This document shows, piece by piece, positions 7,980-15,421 of a stretch of DNA of 64,000 nt. This stretch comes from Desulfarculus baarsii DSM 2075. Its GTDB lineage: Bacteria > Desulfobacterota > Desulfarculia > Desulfarculales > Desulfarculaceae. The translations under genes and the position numbers were made by a program. Under the pieces are notes generated by a model. The model was given only the letters and a program-made list of their open reading frames with translations, was not told where the DNA came from and made no database searches. The DNA lies in NCBI RefSeq assembly GCF_000143965.1, contig NC_014365.1, positions 1,205,501 to 1,269,500 on the forward strand. The letters are read 5' to 3'. Numbering within the stretch: the first letter of the stretch is position 1; each line of letters opens with the position of its first letter.

Positions 7980-8348
7980 CTACGCTCCCGGCTGATAGCT
8001 GAAGGTGATGATGGTCAGGGCCCCGAAGATCAAAAGGGCCAAGGCGACCAGCCAGCTAAGGCCCAGCAGGCACGAGCGCCACGTGCTGTTGTGGACGTAG
8101 TCGTCGATGACCAGCTTGACGCCGTTCATGGCGTGATAAAGGGCCAGAACCAGGAACAAAAGCTCCCAGGCCTTGTAGAGCGGCGAGGCCAGGCGCGGGG
8201 CCACCTTGTCGTAGGTGACCGGCCCGGGCTCGCCGGTGTAGTGGATCAAAATGAAATGCAGGCCCAGCAACGCCACCAGGGCCACGCCCGAAACGCGCTG
8301 GAAAAACCACTCGAAAGCGCCGGTGCGCCCCGATCCCAAGAATTTCAT
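7980..8348 (-). CDS. sdhD: Succinate dehydrogenase membrane anchor subunit D
   Basis: A 122-residue protein with three membrane helices. I choose the ATG at 8348, five bases after AGGAGG, rather than the GTG at 8351. WFFQRVSGVAL near the N-terminus matches the quinone-site R-x-S-G pattern, and YHAMNGVKLVIDDYV supplies a conserved His (possible haem ligand) and the Asp-Tyr pair of this family. It pairs with SdhC and anchors SdhAB. It resembles SdhC in layout and motifs, as if the two arose by duplication. Confidence 0.85.
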   Translation of the reverse strand: MKFLGSGRTGAFEWFFQRVSGVALVALLGLHFILIHYTGEPGPVTYDKVAPRLASPLYKAWELLFLVLALYHAMNGVKLVIDDYVHNSTWRSCLLGLSWLVALALLIFGALTIITFSYQPGA

Positions 8349-8357
8349 CACGGCCTC

Positions 8358-8735
8358 CTAGTGCAGGGCCAGCTTGATCATGGGGATGGCGCCGGCCAGC
8401 ACGATCACCGCGCACAGGCTCATCACGCCCAAGACCCACGGCGAGATTTTTTGCTTGTCGGCCGCCCGGCCGTAGTCCAACAGAATCACCCGCAGGCCGT
8501 TGACGCCGTGGTAGACCACCGCCGCCAACAGCGCCGCCTCGGCCAGATGAAACAGCGGCGACTGCACCACGGCCATGATCTCGTCGAAGGCCTGGCGACC
8601 CAGGGCGATGTGGTGGATGACGTAGACGTGCATGATCAGGTACAGCACGAGCGCCAGGCCCGATATGCGCTGGAACAGCCAGGCGATGTAGCCCGGATGC
8701 AGCCGATAGCGCACCTTTGGTGGATATGCTTTCAT
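8358..8735 (-). CDS. sdhC: Succinate dehydrogenase cytochrome b subunit C
   Basis: A 125-residue, three-helix membrane protein. WLFQRISGLALVLYL carries the R-x-S-G quinone-site motif, and YHGVNGLRVILLDYG has the His expected to bind haem b. The ATG follows AAGGAG. The two small anchors (SdhC plus SdhD) differ from the single large dihaem cytochrome b of many anaerobes' fumarate reductases, so this looks like the E. coli-type complex. It lies 63 bp after the fumarase beta gene on the same strand. Confidence 0.87.
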   Translation of the reverse strand: MKAYPPKVRYRLHPGYIAWLFQRISGLALVLYLIMHVYVIHHIALGRQAFDEIMAVVQSPLFHLAEAALLAAVVYHGVNGLRVILLDYGRAADKQKISPWVLGVMSLCAVIVLAGAIPMIKLALH

Positions 8736-8798
8736 AGGCTCTCCTTGCGAGATTGGGGGCGCTCCCGCGGATGCGCCTCGCGTGAAGCCAAATCGGCC

Positions 8799-9356
8799 CT
8801 ATTTTTTTTGATAGGCCGCGCGGCCTTCTTCGTAGAGGTCGCCGCCGTAAACGTCGTTTACCACAAAAAGGGGCATCTCCGCCACCTCCAGCCGGCGCAC
8901 GGCCTCGGGGCCCAGGTCGTCGTAGGCGATGACCTCGGCGGCCTTGATGCAGTGGGCCATCAGGGCCCCGGCCCCGCCGATGGCCGCCAGGTAGACGGCC
9001 TTGTGCTTTTGCATGGCCTGCTTGACCGCCGGGCCCCGGCCGCCCTTGCCGATCATGGCCTTGAGCCCGGCCTCGATGAGCGTGGGCGCGTAGGCGTCCA
9101 TGCGATAGCTGGTGGTGGGGCCGGCCGCGCCGATGACCCGGCCCGGTGGGGCCGGCGAGGGGCCGACGTAAAAAATCACCGCCCCGCGCGGGTCGAAGGG
9201 CGGGGCCTGGCCGGCGGCCATGGCCGCGACGATGCGCTTGTGGGCGGCGTCGCGACCGGTGTAGATCGTCCCGGAAAGCAGCACGCGGTCGCCGCTGCGC
9301 AGCCCTTCCACGTCGGCGTCGGACAATGGCGTGCTCAGGCGTTTGATCTGGCTCAC
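8799..9356 (-). CDS. Class I fumarate hydratase, beta (C-terminal) subunit
   Basis: A 185-residue protein matching the C-terminal half of class I iron-sulfur fumarases (FumB/TtdB type). The signature GAAGPTTSYRMDAY near the middle and GGAGALMAHCIKAAEV in the second half are characteristic. I choose the GTG at 9356, 8 bases after GGAGG; it overlaps the alpha-subunit stop by four bases (GTGA), so the subunits are coupled. With alpha it interconverts fumarate and malate, next to succinate dehydrogenase in the pathway. L-tartrate dehydratase is a related alternative, but the sdh context favours fumarase. Confidence 0.88.
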   Translation of the reverse strand: MSQIKRLSTPLSDADVEGLRSGDRVLLSGTIYTGRDAAHKRIVAAMAAGQAPPFDPRGAVIFYVGPSPAPPGRVIGAAGPTTSYRMDAYAPTLIEAGLKAMIGKGGRGPAVKQAMQKHKAVYLAAIGGAGALMAHCIKAAEVIAYDDLGPEAVRRLEVAEMPLFVVNDVYGGDLYEEGRAAYQKK

Positions 9357-10201
9357 AACACTGCCTCCTTGTGCCGCGCGGCGTGGCACTGCACGTTGAT
9401 GGCCACCGGCAGGCTGGCGATGTGACAGGGGGCGATGTCGACGAAGACGCCCAGACAGGTGGTCCCGCCGCCCAGGCCGGCCGGCCCGATGCCGGTGTCG
9501 TTGACCATGGCCAGCAACTCGGCCTCCAGGGCGGCGGCCTCGGGGTCGGGGTTTTGGGAGCCCAGGTGGCGCAGAAACACCCGCTTGGCCCGCACGGCCG
9601 CGTCATCGAACGTGCCGCCCACGGCCACGCCCAGGATGATCGGCGGACAGGGATTGGGCCCGGCGTGCAGGACAGCCTCCAGCACGGCCTTTTTGACGCC
9701 CTCCAGGCCCTGGGCCGGCGTGAGCAAAAGCACCCGGCTCATATTTTCGCTGCCGCCGCCCTTGGGCAAAAGGCTCAGGCGCACCTTGTCGCCGGGGACG
9801 ATGCGCGTGTGCACGACGCAGGGCGTGTTGTCGCCGGTGTTGGCCCGGCTGAAGGGATGACAGACGCTCTTGCGCAGGTAGTGCTCTTGATAGCCTTGAC
9901 GCACGCCGGCGTTTACGGCCTCGGCCAGATCGCCGCCGACCAGATGGACGTCCTGGCCCACGTCGACGAAAACCACGGCCAGGCCGCAATCCTGACAGAT
10001 GGGCAGGCGCTCCTCGGCGGCGAGCCGGGCGTTGTCGATGAGCACCTGCAAGACCTCGCGGCCCACGGGCGAGGGCTCGCTTTGCATGGCCGAGGCAAAG
10101 GCCCGGCTCACGTCGTCGGGCAGGATCAGGCCGGCCTCGCCGCAGAGCCGGGCCAGCTCGCGGCTGATTTGGCCGACGTCGATGACGCGCAAGTCTGACA
10201 A
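9353..10201 (-). CDS. Class I fumarate hydratase, alpha (N-terminal) subunit
   Basis: An iron-sulfur hydratase subunit. Cysteines expected to bind the oxygen-sensitive [4Fe-4S] cluster are seen in PICQDCGLAVVF, GPNPCPPIILG and GGGTTCLGVF. I place the start at the TTG at 10201, preceded by GAAAGG at good spacing, giving 282 residues; a GTG at 10252 would add 17 residues without a clear ribosome binding site. It is the first gene of the fum-sdh operon. The 230-bp divergent region upstream contains a candidate promoter and a FadR-like palindrome. Confidence 0.88.
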   Translation of the reverse strand: MSDLRVIDVGQISRELARLCGEAGLILPDDVSRAFASAMQSEPSPVGREVLQVLIDNARLAAEERLPICQDCGLAVVFVDVGQDVHLVGGDLAEAVNAGVRQGYQEHYLRKSVCHPFSRANTGDNTPCVVHTRIVPGDKVRLSLLPKGGGSENMSRVLLLTPAQGLEGVKKAVLEAVLHAGPNPCPPIILGVAVGGTFDDAAVRAKRVFLRHLGSQNPDPEAAALEAELLAMVNDTGIGPAGLGGGTTCLGVFVDIAPCHIASLPVAINVQCHAARHKEAVL

Positions 10202-10263
10202 GTTGGCGACCTTTCGTTGGGGTGGATGAACGCAGCCAATCGGGCTGAACACCGATTCGCTTT

Positions 10264-10292
10264 AACTTGCACCCAGATGCGCCGCAAGTCAA
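10264..10292 (-). promoter_or_regulatory. Possible promoter of the fum-sdh operon
   Basis: On the minus strand TTGACT (10292-10287) and CAAGTT (10269-10264) are 17 bp apart. The -35 is good and the -10 poor, as for a promoter that may need an activator. Confidence 0.3.
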
Positions 10293-10342
10293 GGGGCTAG
10301 ACGAGCTTTCGCGCCGGCTGCTTGGCCTTTGACGAGGCCATA

Positions 10343-10359
10343 ATCTGGTATGACCAGAT
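10343..10359. promoter_or_regulatory. Palindromic operator candidate, FadR/GntR type
   Basis: ATCTGGT-ATG-ACCAGAT is a perfect 7-bp inverted repeat with a 3-base centre and contains TGGTnnnACCA, the pattern bound by FadR-type GntR regulators. It lies between the divergent fum-sdh operon and the DUF493 gene, 24 bp upstream of the DUF493 -35 box. No GntR gene is in the window. Confidence 0.55.
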
Positions 10360-10383
10360 GGCGGGCCGGGTCGCCCGCCGACG

Positions 10384-10412
10384 TTGACACGCCCCACGCC
10401 GGCCGATAGAAT
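10384..10412 (+). promoter_or_regulatory. Sigma-70 promoter of the DUF493 gene
   Basis: TTGACA (10384-10389) and TAGAAT (10407-10412) with a 17-bp spacer. Transcription would begin near 10419, leaving a leader of about 17 bases. Confidence 0.7.
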
Positions 10413-10435
10413 GGTGTGACACGCAACACATTGGC

Positions 10436-10798
10436 ATGACAGATCATAATCCCAACCTGGCGGTGTGGGCAATGAGCGAATGCACCTGCGGCAAATGCGC
10501 GGCCCAGCCGGCGTTGTCGGCCGAGGCCGTGGCCCTGCTGGAGCGCCACCACAGTTTTCCGGGGCCCTACATGTTCAAGGTCATCGGCTTCGAGGCCCCC
10601 AGCTACGTCGACGACGTGCGTCGGGCGGTGGAAGGCGTCTTGGGCCCGTTGGGCGAGGAAGGTCAGATGCGTTGCCGGCCGTCCAGCGGCGGCAAGTACG
10701 TGGCGGTGACGCTGGAGGTGCTGGTGCGCGATTCCGGCCAGGTGTTGGCCGTTTACGCGGCCCTGCGCGGCGTGAGCGGGGTGGTGGCCCTGGTCTAG
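10436..10798 (+). CDS. DUF493 (YbeD-like) family protein
   Basis: A 120-residue protein. The C-terminal 85 residues match the DUF493/YbeD family, with HHSFPGPYMFKVIG at its start and a GKYVAVTLEVLV strand later. YbeD has an ACT-like regulatory fold, but its role is unsettled. The N-terminal part adds a CTCGKC cysteine cluster (about residues 16-21) that is not part of the core family. An alternative ATG at 10471 would remove the first 11 residues only. A strong sigma-70 promoter lies upstream. Confidence 0.75.
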   Translation: MTDHNPNLAVWAMSECTCGKCAAQPALSAEAVALLERHHSFPGPYMFKVIGFEAPSYVDDVRRAVEGVLGPLGEEGQMRCRPSSGGKYVAVTLEVLVRDSGQVLAVYAALRGVSGVVALV

Positions 10799-10804
10799 CG
10801 GCGC

Positions 10805-11053
10805 TCAGGCCAGGGAGGAGCCGGCCCAATATTGGCTGGGTCGGATCTCCCACGCGCCGTCGTCGTTTTGTTCGATCACGCCGTGGACGCTCAGTTCGGC
10901 CGCGGCGGCCTCCAGCTTGGCGGGGCTGGCGTTCCAATAGCTCATGACGTTTTGTCGCGTCAGCGCCGCGCCGCCCTCGGCCAGGGGGCACAGCAAAAGA
11001 TAAAGGCTGGTGGCCTCCACCGACAGGCCAAGCTCGAAAATACGTTGGTCCAT
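10805..11053 (-). CDS. Hypothetical small protein, possible winged helix
   Basis: An 82-residue protein of unknown family with GGAG ahead of its ATG. The sequence pattern (helix, helix with LTRQNVMSYWNAS, helix with KLEAAAAELSVHGVI, then strand EQNDDGAWEIRP) resembles a compact winged-helix domain, but I cannot assign it. It is convergent with the DUF493 gene (6 bp between stops) and divergent from the next gene. Confidence 0.55.
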   Translation of the reverse strand: MDQRIFELGLSVEATSLYLLLCPLAEGGAALTRQNVMSYWNASPAKLEAAAAELSVHGVIEQNDDGAWEIRPSQYWAGSSLA

Positions 11054-11167
11054 ATGCTTTGGCTCCGCTGGCCGGGTTGATCTTTGACGTTATTGGACCA
11101 TGGGAGCATAACACAACCACCGCGCCGCGTCATCCGGGCTGGACGGCGACGGCGAAAGGGGCTGGCC

Positions 11168-12349
11168 ATGTCTTTTCCGGTGCTGCTTTTTCCCGATACT
11201 GTCGCGCGGCCTTCGTTGTTGGGCCGGCTGACGCCCCTGTGCCAGCCGCTATGCGTGCTGGCCCCGCCCAGCCTGGACCAGGGCGGCGAGCCCGCCTATC
11301 CGGCCGCGTTGGTCCAGGTGGCGCGGCCGACGGCCTCCACCGGGGCCGACCAGGCCGCCGACGACCAGCCACGGCGCATGGCCGGCTTGCTGCGTCAGTG
11401 GGAGGGCTGGGCGCGCCAGCATCATGGCTCGGGCCTACTGGAGGCGGTCAAGACCGGCGTGCTGCCCCAACCGCCCGAGACCGTGCGCACGGTGATGAGC
11501 GAGCTGAAAAACTATGGTCAATCGGTCGTGGGCCAGGAACAACCGCCCGGCGTGGCCGCCGACCTGTTTTTACACCTGGCCCACATCCACGACCGCCAGG
11601 CCGCCGACATCGAGCAGGCCCTGGCCCAATATGAAAACGAGCGCCGCGAACTGGCCCGCTCCATGGGCCACGACCAACAAGGCCACGACCCGGCCGAGTT
11701 CGAGGGCCTCGACCCCGCCGCCCTGCCGCCGGTGGACTACAGCCAGGCCCTGGATCATCTGCTGCCGCGCCGCCTTTCGGCCTGGAGCGTGCTGGCCGAC
11801 GCGTTGGAGGACGACCAGCCCTGGCTGATCGGCGCCGACGCCCAGGCCGTCCAGACGCTCATCGAGCGGGCCAACGCCAGGTTCGCGCCCGGCGATGGCC
11901 TCAGATCGCCGGCCGGGGCCAGCGCGCCCTTCGGGTCTGGCGTGGCCGCGGCCGGTTCGGCCCGGGCCCAGGTGGCGGCCGGCCTGGATCTGCCGGACCT
12001 GGGCCAGTTGACGCCGGTTCAACTGGAGGCGCTGATCGACAAGCTGGGGCCGGAGCTGGCGGCGATCCAGGCCGAACTGAATGATTTGCTGCAATGGCTG
12101 GCCAGCGCTCCTTGGAACGCCCAGACTCAAGCCGAGGCCGCGCGGCGGCTGACGGCGCTGGGCGACCACTACGCGGCGCTGTTGGCGGCGGTCGGATTGC
12201 GGCCGGCCGGGGTCAATCGGCTTGACGTGGTGGTCTTTCCGGGGCTGGGCCGGGCCGATCTGCTCAAGCTGATGCGCGGCGAGACAATCGCCGAACCAGC
12301 CGCCGCCGGCGCGTTTGCGTTGCTGTGGTTGGCCCCGGCCGAGGCTTGA
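11168..12349 (+). CDS. Conserved hypothetical protein, 393 residues
   Basis: I do not recognise a family. The ATG at 11168 follows AAAGGGG; an upstream in-frame start lacks a ribosome binding site. There is no signal peptide or membrane helix. Residues 1-60 hold strands with FPDTVARPS, the centre is helical and charged (HLAHIHDRQAADIEQALAQY), and a helical pair near LDKLGPELAAIQAELNDLLQWL suggests a coiled coil. The C-terminus ends in hydrophobic strands (VVVFPGLGRADLL). Codon use looks like the neighbours. The patatin gene starts 81 bp downstream on the same strand. Confidence 0.65.
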   Translation: MSFPVLLFPDTVARPSLLGRLTPLCQPLCVLAPPSLDQGGEPAYPAALVQVARPTASTGADQAADDQPRRMAGLLRQWEGWARQHHGSGLLEAVKTGVLPQPPETVRTVMSELKNYGQSVVGQEQPPGVAADLFLHLAHIHDRQAADIEQALAQYENERRELARSMGHDQQGHDPAEFEGLDPAALPPVDYSQALDHLLPRRLSAWSVLADALEDDQPWLIGADAQAVQTLIERANARFAPGDGLRSPAGASAPFGSGVAAAGSARAQVAAGLDLPDLGQLTPVQLEALIDKLGPELAAIQAELNDLLQWLASAPWNAQTQAEAARRLTALGDHYAALLAAVGLRPAGVNRLDVVVFPGLGRADLLKLMRGETIAEPAAAGAFALLWLAPAEA

Positions 12350-12430
12350 CGGCGCGGCCTGGTTTGGCCATCATTGCCAAAAGCGCTGCGGCGCCGTGGC
12401 CATGATCAACATCTGAGAGGAGAGCGCGCC

Positions 12431-13294
12431 TTGTGGCGGCCAGGGGCTGAATTCAAGTCGATAGTCTTTGCCGGCGGCGGCAATCGCTGCTTTTGGCAGG
12501 TGGGTTTCTGGGAGACCGTGGCCCCGGCCCTGGGCCTGCGTCCGGCGGTGATCGCCGGGGTCAGCGCCGGGGCCTGCATGGCCGCCCTGCTGCTGGCCGG
12601 CCAAAAAGACCGCGCCACCGCTTACTTCCTGAAGGCCACGGCGGCCAACGCCAAGAACTTCTATCCGGGCCTTTTGCTCAAGGGCCAACGCCCGCTGCCC
12701 CACCCGGCCATCTTCGAGGCCACCATGCGCGCCGGGCTGGATCAGGCCGGCCTGGAGCGCCTGCGCTCGGGGCCCGAACTGCGCGTGCTTCTCGCCCGGC
12801 CGCCGCGCTGGACCGGTCCGGCCACGGCGGCGATGCTGGGCATCCTGGCCTACAGCCTGGAAAAGGCCCTCAAGGCCCCCTTGCATCCCCAATGGCCGTC
12901 GCGGCTGGGCTTCACGCCCGAAGTCGCCTTGGCCGGCCAGTGCCACGATGTCGAGGATCTGATCAACCTGATGACGGCCACCTGCTGCACGCCTCCGCTT
13001 TTGCCGCCGATGTATCGCGGCCAACAGCCGGTGCTCGATGGCGGGCTCATCGACAACGTGCCCCTGGCCGCCCTGGGCCCCGACGACGGCCCGGCCCTGA
13101 TCCTTTTGACCCGGCGCTACGACCCGCGCCTGTTGCGCGGCCACCAGGGCCGCGTCTACATTCAGCCCTCGCGGCCCATCCCCGTCAACAAGTGGGACTA
13201 CGCCAGCCCGGACCTGTCGCTGGCCACCCTGGAGTTGGGCCGCCAAGACGGCATGGCCTTCATCGAGGGTGGGCCGCAAGCCCTGCAAAACTGA
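12431..13294 (+). CDS. Patatin-like phospholipase family protein
   Basis: A 287-residue serine acyl hydrolase. I choose the TTG at 12431 because GAGAGGAGAG precedes it. The oxyanion glycine loop is FAGGGNRC (residues 13-20), the nucleophile elbow is GVSAG with Ser45, and the catalytic Asp203 lies in VLDGGLID, so the Ser-Asp dyad is intact. There is no signal peptide, so it probably acts on lipids from the cytoplasm. It converges with the crotonase gene downstream; a GC-rich hairpin (GGGCCGG/CCGGCCC) lies in the 35-bp gap. Confidence 0.8.
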   Translation: MWRPGAEFKSIVFAGGGNRCFWQVGFWETVAPALGLRPAVIAGVSAGACMAALLLAGQKDRATAYFLKATAANAKNFYPGLLLKGQRPLPHPAIFEATMRAGLDQAGLERLRSGPELRVLLARPPRWTGPATAAMLGILAYSLEKALKAPLHPQWPSRLGFTPEVALAGQCHDVEDLINLMTATCCTPPLLPPMYRGQQPVLDGGLIDNVPLAALGPDDGPALILLTRRYDPRLLRGHQGRVYIQPSRPIPVNKWDYASPDLSLATLELGRQDGMAFIEGGPQALQN

Positions 13295-13329
13295 AACGGG
13301 CCGGAGGACGCCCCCCGGCCCGACCGACG

Positions 13330-14130
13330 CTAGTTGCCCTTGAATTGGGGCGGGCGCTTTTCCATGAAGGCGGCGATGGCCTCCATCAGGTCTTCGCTGA
13401 TGATCTGGGCCGAGTTTTTCTGGGCCACGTATTGCAGGCCGGCCTGCACGCCAAAGTCGCGGGTGAAGTTCATCAGGTCTTTCGTGCCCTGGACGGTCAG
13501 CGGCGGGTTGGCGGCGATCTGCCGGGCCATTTTTTCGGCTTCGGCCAACAGTTGGGCCTGATCGTCATAGACGTGGGTGACAAAGCCCATGGCCAGGGCC
13601 TCCTGGGCGCTGAAGTCGCGGCTGGTCAAGGCCAACTCGCGGTAGTGGCCCTGGCCGACGATGGTGTGGAAGCGCTGCAGGGTGCCCAGATCGGCGATGA
13701 TGGCCATTTTGGTTTCGCGGATGCTGAAGTAGCTCTTGGCCTCGCAGAGGCGGATGTCGCAGGCGCTGAGCAGGTCGACGCCGCCGCCGATGCAGGCCCC
13801 GTGAACGGCGGCGATGACGGGCTTGCGGCATTTTTCGACCACGCTCATGCTCTCTTGCAGGTGCAGGATGTGCAGGCGCAGGCGTTCGCGCATGAGGGCG
13901 GTGGGCTTTTCGCGCAGGTTGGTGAAGTCGTTGAGGTCGATGCCCGAGGTGAAGTTTTTGCCGGCGGCTTTGATCACCACCACGCGCACGTCGTCGTCGG
14001 CGTCGAGCTTGGGCATTTCCTCCAAAAACATCTCGTACATGGCCATGCTCATGGCGTTGTAGCGGTCGGGCCGGTTGAGGGTCAGCCAGGCGATGTGCCC
14101 TTGTTTTTCGATCAAAAGCGGCTTGTCCAT
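13330..14130 (-). CDS. Crotonase family protein, likely dienoyl-CoA isomerase-like
   Basis: A 266-residue enoyl-CoA hydratase/isomerase superfamily enzyme. GACIGGGVDLLSACDIRL gives the oxyanion hole. ETKMAIIADLGTLQRF closely follows the ECH1 pattern, where Glu and, eight residues on, Asp are the two catalytic acids of delta(3,5)-delta(2,4)-dienoyl-CoA isomerase; both are present. That enzyme rearranges unsaturated fatty-acyl-CoA during beta-oxidation. A plain hydratase cannot be excluded. The ATG follows GAGGAAGG. It lies 52 bp after the CobD-like gene on the same strand. Confidence 0.8.
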   Translation of the reverse strand: MDKPLLIEKQGHIAWLTLNRPDRYNAMSMAMYEMFLEEMPKLDADDDVRVVVIKAAGKNFTSGIDLNDFTNLREKPTALMRERLRLHILHLQESMSVVEKCRKPVIAAVHGACIGGGVDLLSACDIRLCEAKSYFSIRETKMAIIADLGTLQRFHTIVGQGHYRELALTSRDFSAQEALAMGFVTHVYDDQAQLLAEAEKMARQIAANPPLTVQGTKDLMNFTRDFGVQAGLQYVAQKNSAQIISEDLMEAIAAFMEKRPPQFKGN

Positions 14131-14182
14131 GATCCTTCCTCGGGTTTTATGATTGCTTGCGGGCCTTTTCGGGCAAACTGCG

Positions 14183-15349
14183 TCAATGCTGGCCGGCCAA
14201 CGCGCCGCGCAGGGCCTCCAGCAGGCGGGGCAGGCAGCGTTTGGCGGTCACGGCCACGCGGAAGTGGCGGTCGCCGCAGCAGACAAAGCTGCTGGCGTCG
14301 CGGATGAGCACGCCCTGATAAAAGCAGTGCTCGGCCACCTGGGCCGCCGAGGGGCCGCCCTCGGGCAGGCGGCAGAGCAGGTAGTTGGCCTGGCTGGGCA
14401 AGACGTCCAGGCCAAGTTCGCCCAGGGCCTGGGCCTGTTGGGCGCGCAGGCGGTCGACGGTGGCGCGGGTCTTGTCGGCGAACTCGTCCTGATCCAGGCA
14501 GAACACGCCCGCCGCCTGGGCCAGGGTGTTGACCGACCACGGCTCGCCCAGGGGCACCATCTCAGCCAGGACGTCGCGGTCGGCCATGACGTAGCCCAGG
14601 CGCAGGCCGGCCAGGCAGTAGAATTTGGTCATCGAGCGCAAAACGATCAGGCGCGGGTATTCCAGGATGCGCGGCGGGGCCCAATCGCGCGAGTCGGCCG
14701 GGGCGAAGTCGATGAAGGCCTCGTCGATGATCAGCCAGGCGTTGCGCCGTTTGACCTGGCGATAGAGCGCCTCGATCACCTCCGGCGCGGTCAGCGCGCC
14801 CGAGGGCGTGGCCGGGTTGGTCAGCACCACCGCCGAGGGGTTGTGGGCCATGATTTTGTCAATGTGCCGGGTGGTGAGGGCGTAGCCTTCGCTTTCCTCT
14901 AGGTGATAATGATGAAAATGACGACCGGCGGCGGCCAGGGCCCGGGTGAACTCGCCGAAAACCGGGGCCAGCACGAGGATCTCGCGGAACTCCAGCGCGC
15001 GGGCCAACAGGCGGATCAGGGCCGTCGAGCCGTTGCCGGCCAGCACGTTGAAACGCCGCAGGCCGAACTTGGCGGCCAGGCGCTCGCGCAGTTCGAAGGC
15101 GCGGCGATCGGGGTAGTTGCACAGCCGATCCAGGGCCTCGATGATCACCTTTTGCAGGCCCGGCGGCGGTCCCAGGGGGTTGAGCGAGGCCGAAAGATCC
15201 AGCAGATCCTCCATGGGCCGGCCCAGGTGACGGGCTGCGCCCCAGATGTCGCCGCCGTGCAGGTGTTCTACGCCGAAAAGGCGCAGCAAGTCGTCTTGGT
15301 GTTGATCTTGGGTCACTGTCGAAAATCCCAATGCGGCCATGGGGGCCAT
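14183..15349 (-). CDS. Class I/II PLP aminotransferase, CobD/HisC-like
   Basis: A 388-residue fold-type I PLP enzyme. HLHGGDIW near residue 30 followed by DLSASLNPLGPP resembles CobD, the L-threonine-O-3-phosphate decarboxylase that makes the aminopropanol linker of cobalamin. RSMTKFYCLAGLRLGY contains the lysine expected to hold PLP. Histidinol-phosphate aminotransferase is the close alternative. No other cobalamin or histidine gene is nearby, so the assignment is by sequence only. The start is uncertain: the ATG at 15349 lacks a clear ribosome binding site, and an internal GTG 11 codons on is possible. Confidence 0.75.
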   Translation of the reverse strand: MAPMAALGFSTVTQDQHQDDLLRLFGVEHLHGGDIWGAARHLGRPMEDLLDLSASLNPLGPPPGLQKVIIEALDRLCNYPDRRAFELRERLAAKFGLRRFNVLAGNGSTALIRLLARALEFREILVLAPVFGEFTRALAAAGRHFHHYHLEESEGYALTTRHIDKIMAHNPSAVVLTNPATPSGALTAPEVIEALYRQVKRRNAWLIIDEAFIDFAPADSRDWAPPRILEYPRLIVLRSMTKFYCLAGLRLGYVMADRDVLAEMVPLGEPWSVNTLAQAAGVFCLDQDEFADKTRATVDRLRAQQAQALGELGLDVLPSQANYLLCRLPEGGPSAAQVAEHCFYQGVLIRDASSFVCCGDRHFRVAVTAKRCLPRLLEALRGALAGQH

Positions 15350-15421
15350 GGAGCGCCGGGCCGTGGAAGGGGCGCGCGGCGGGGCCGCGGGCCGGGGTTA
15401 ACGCGTGCGTGGGCTTAGGAA

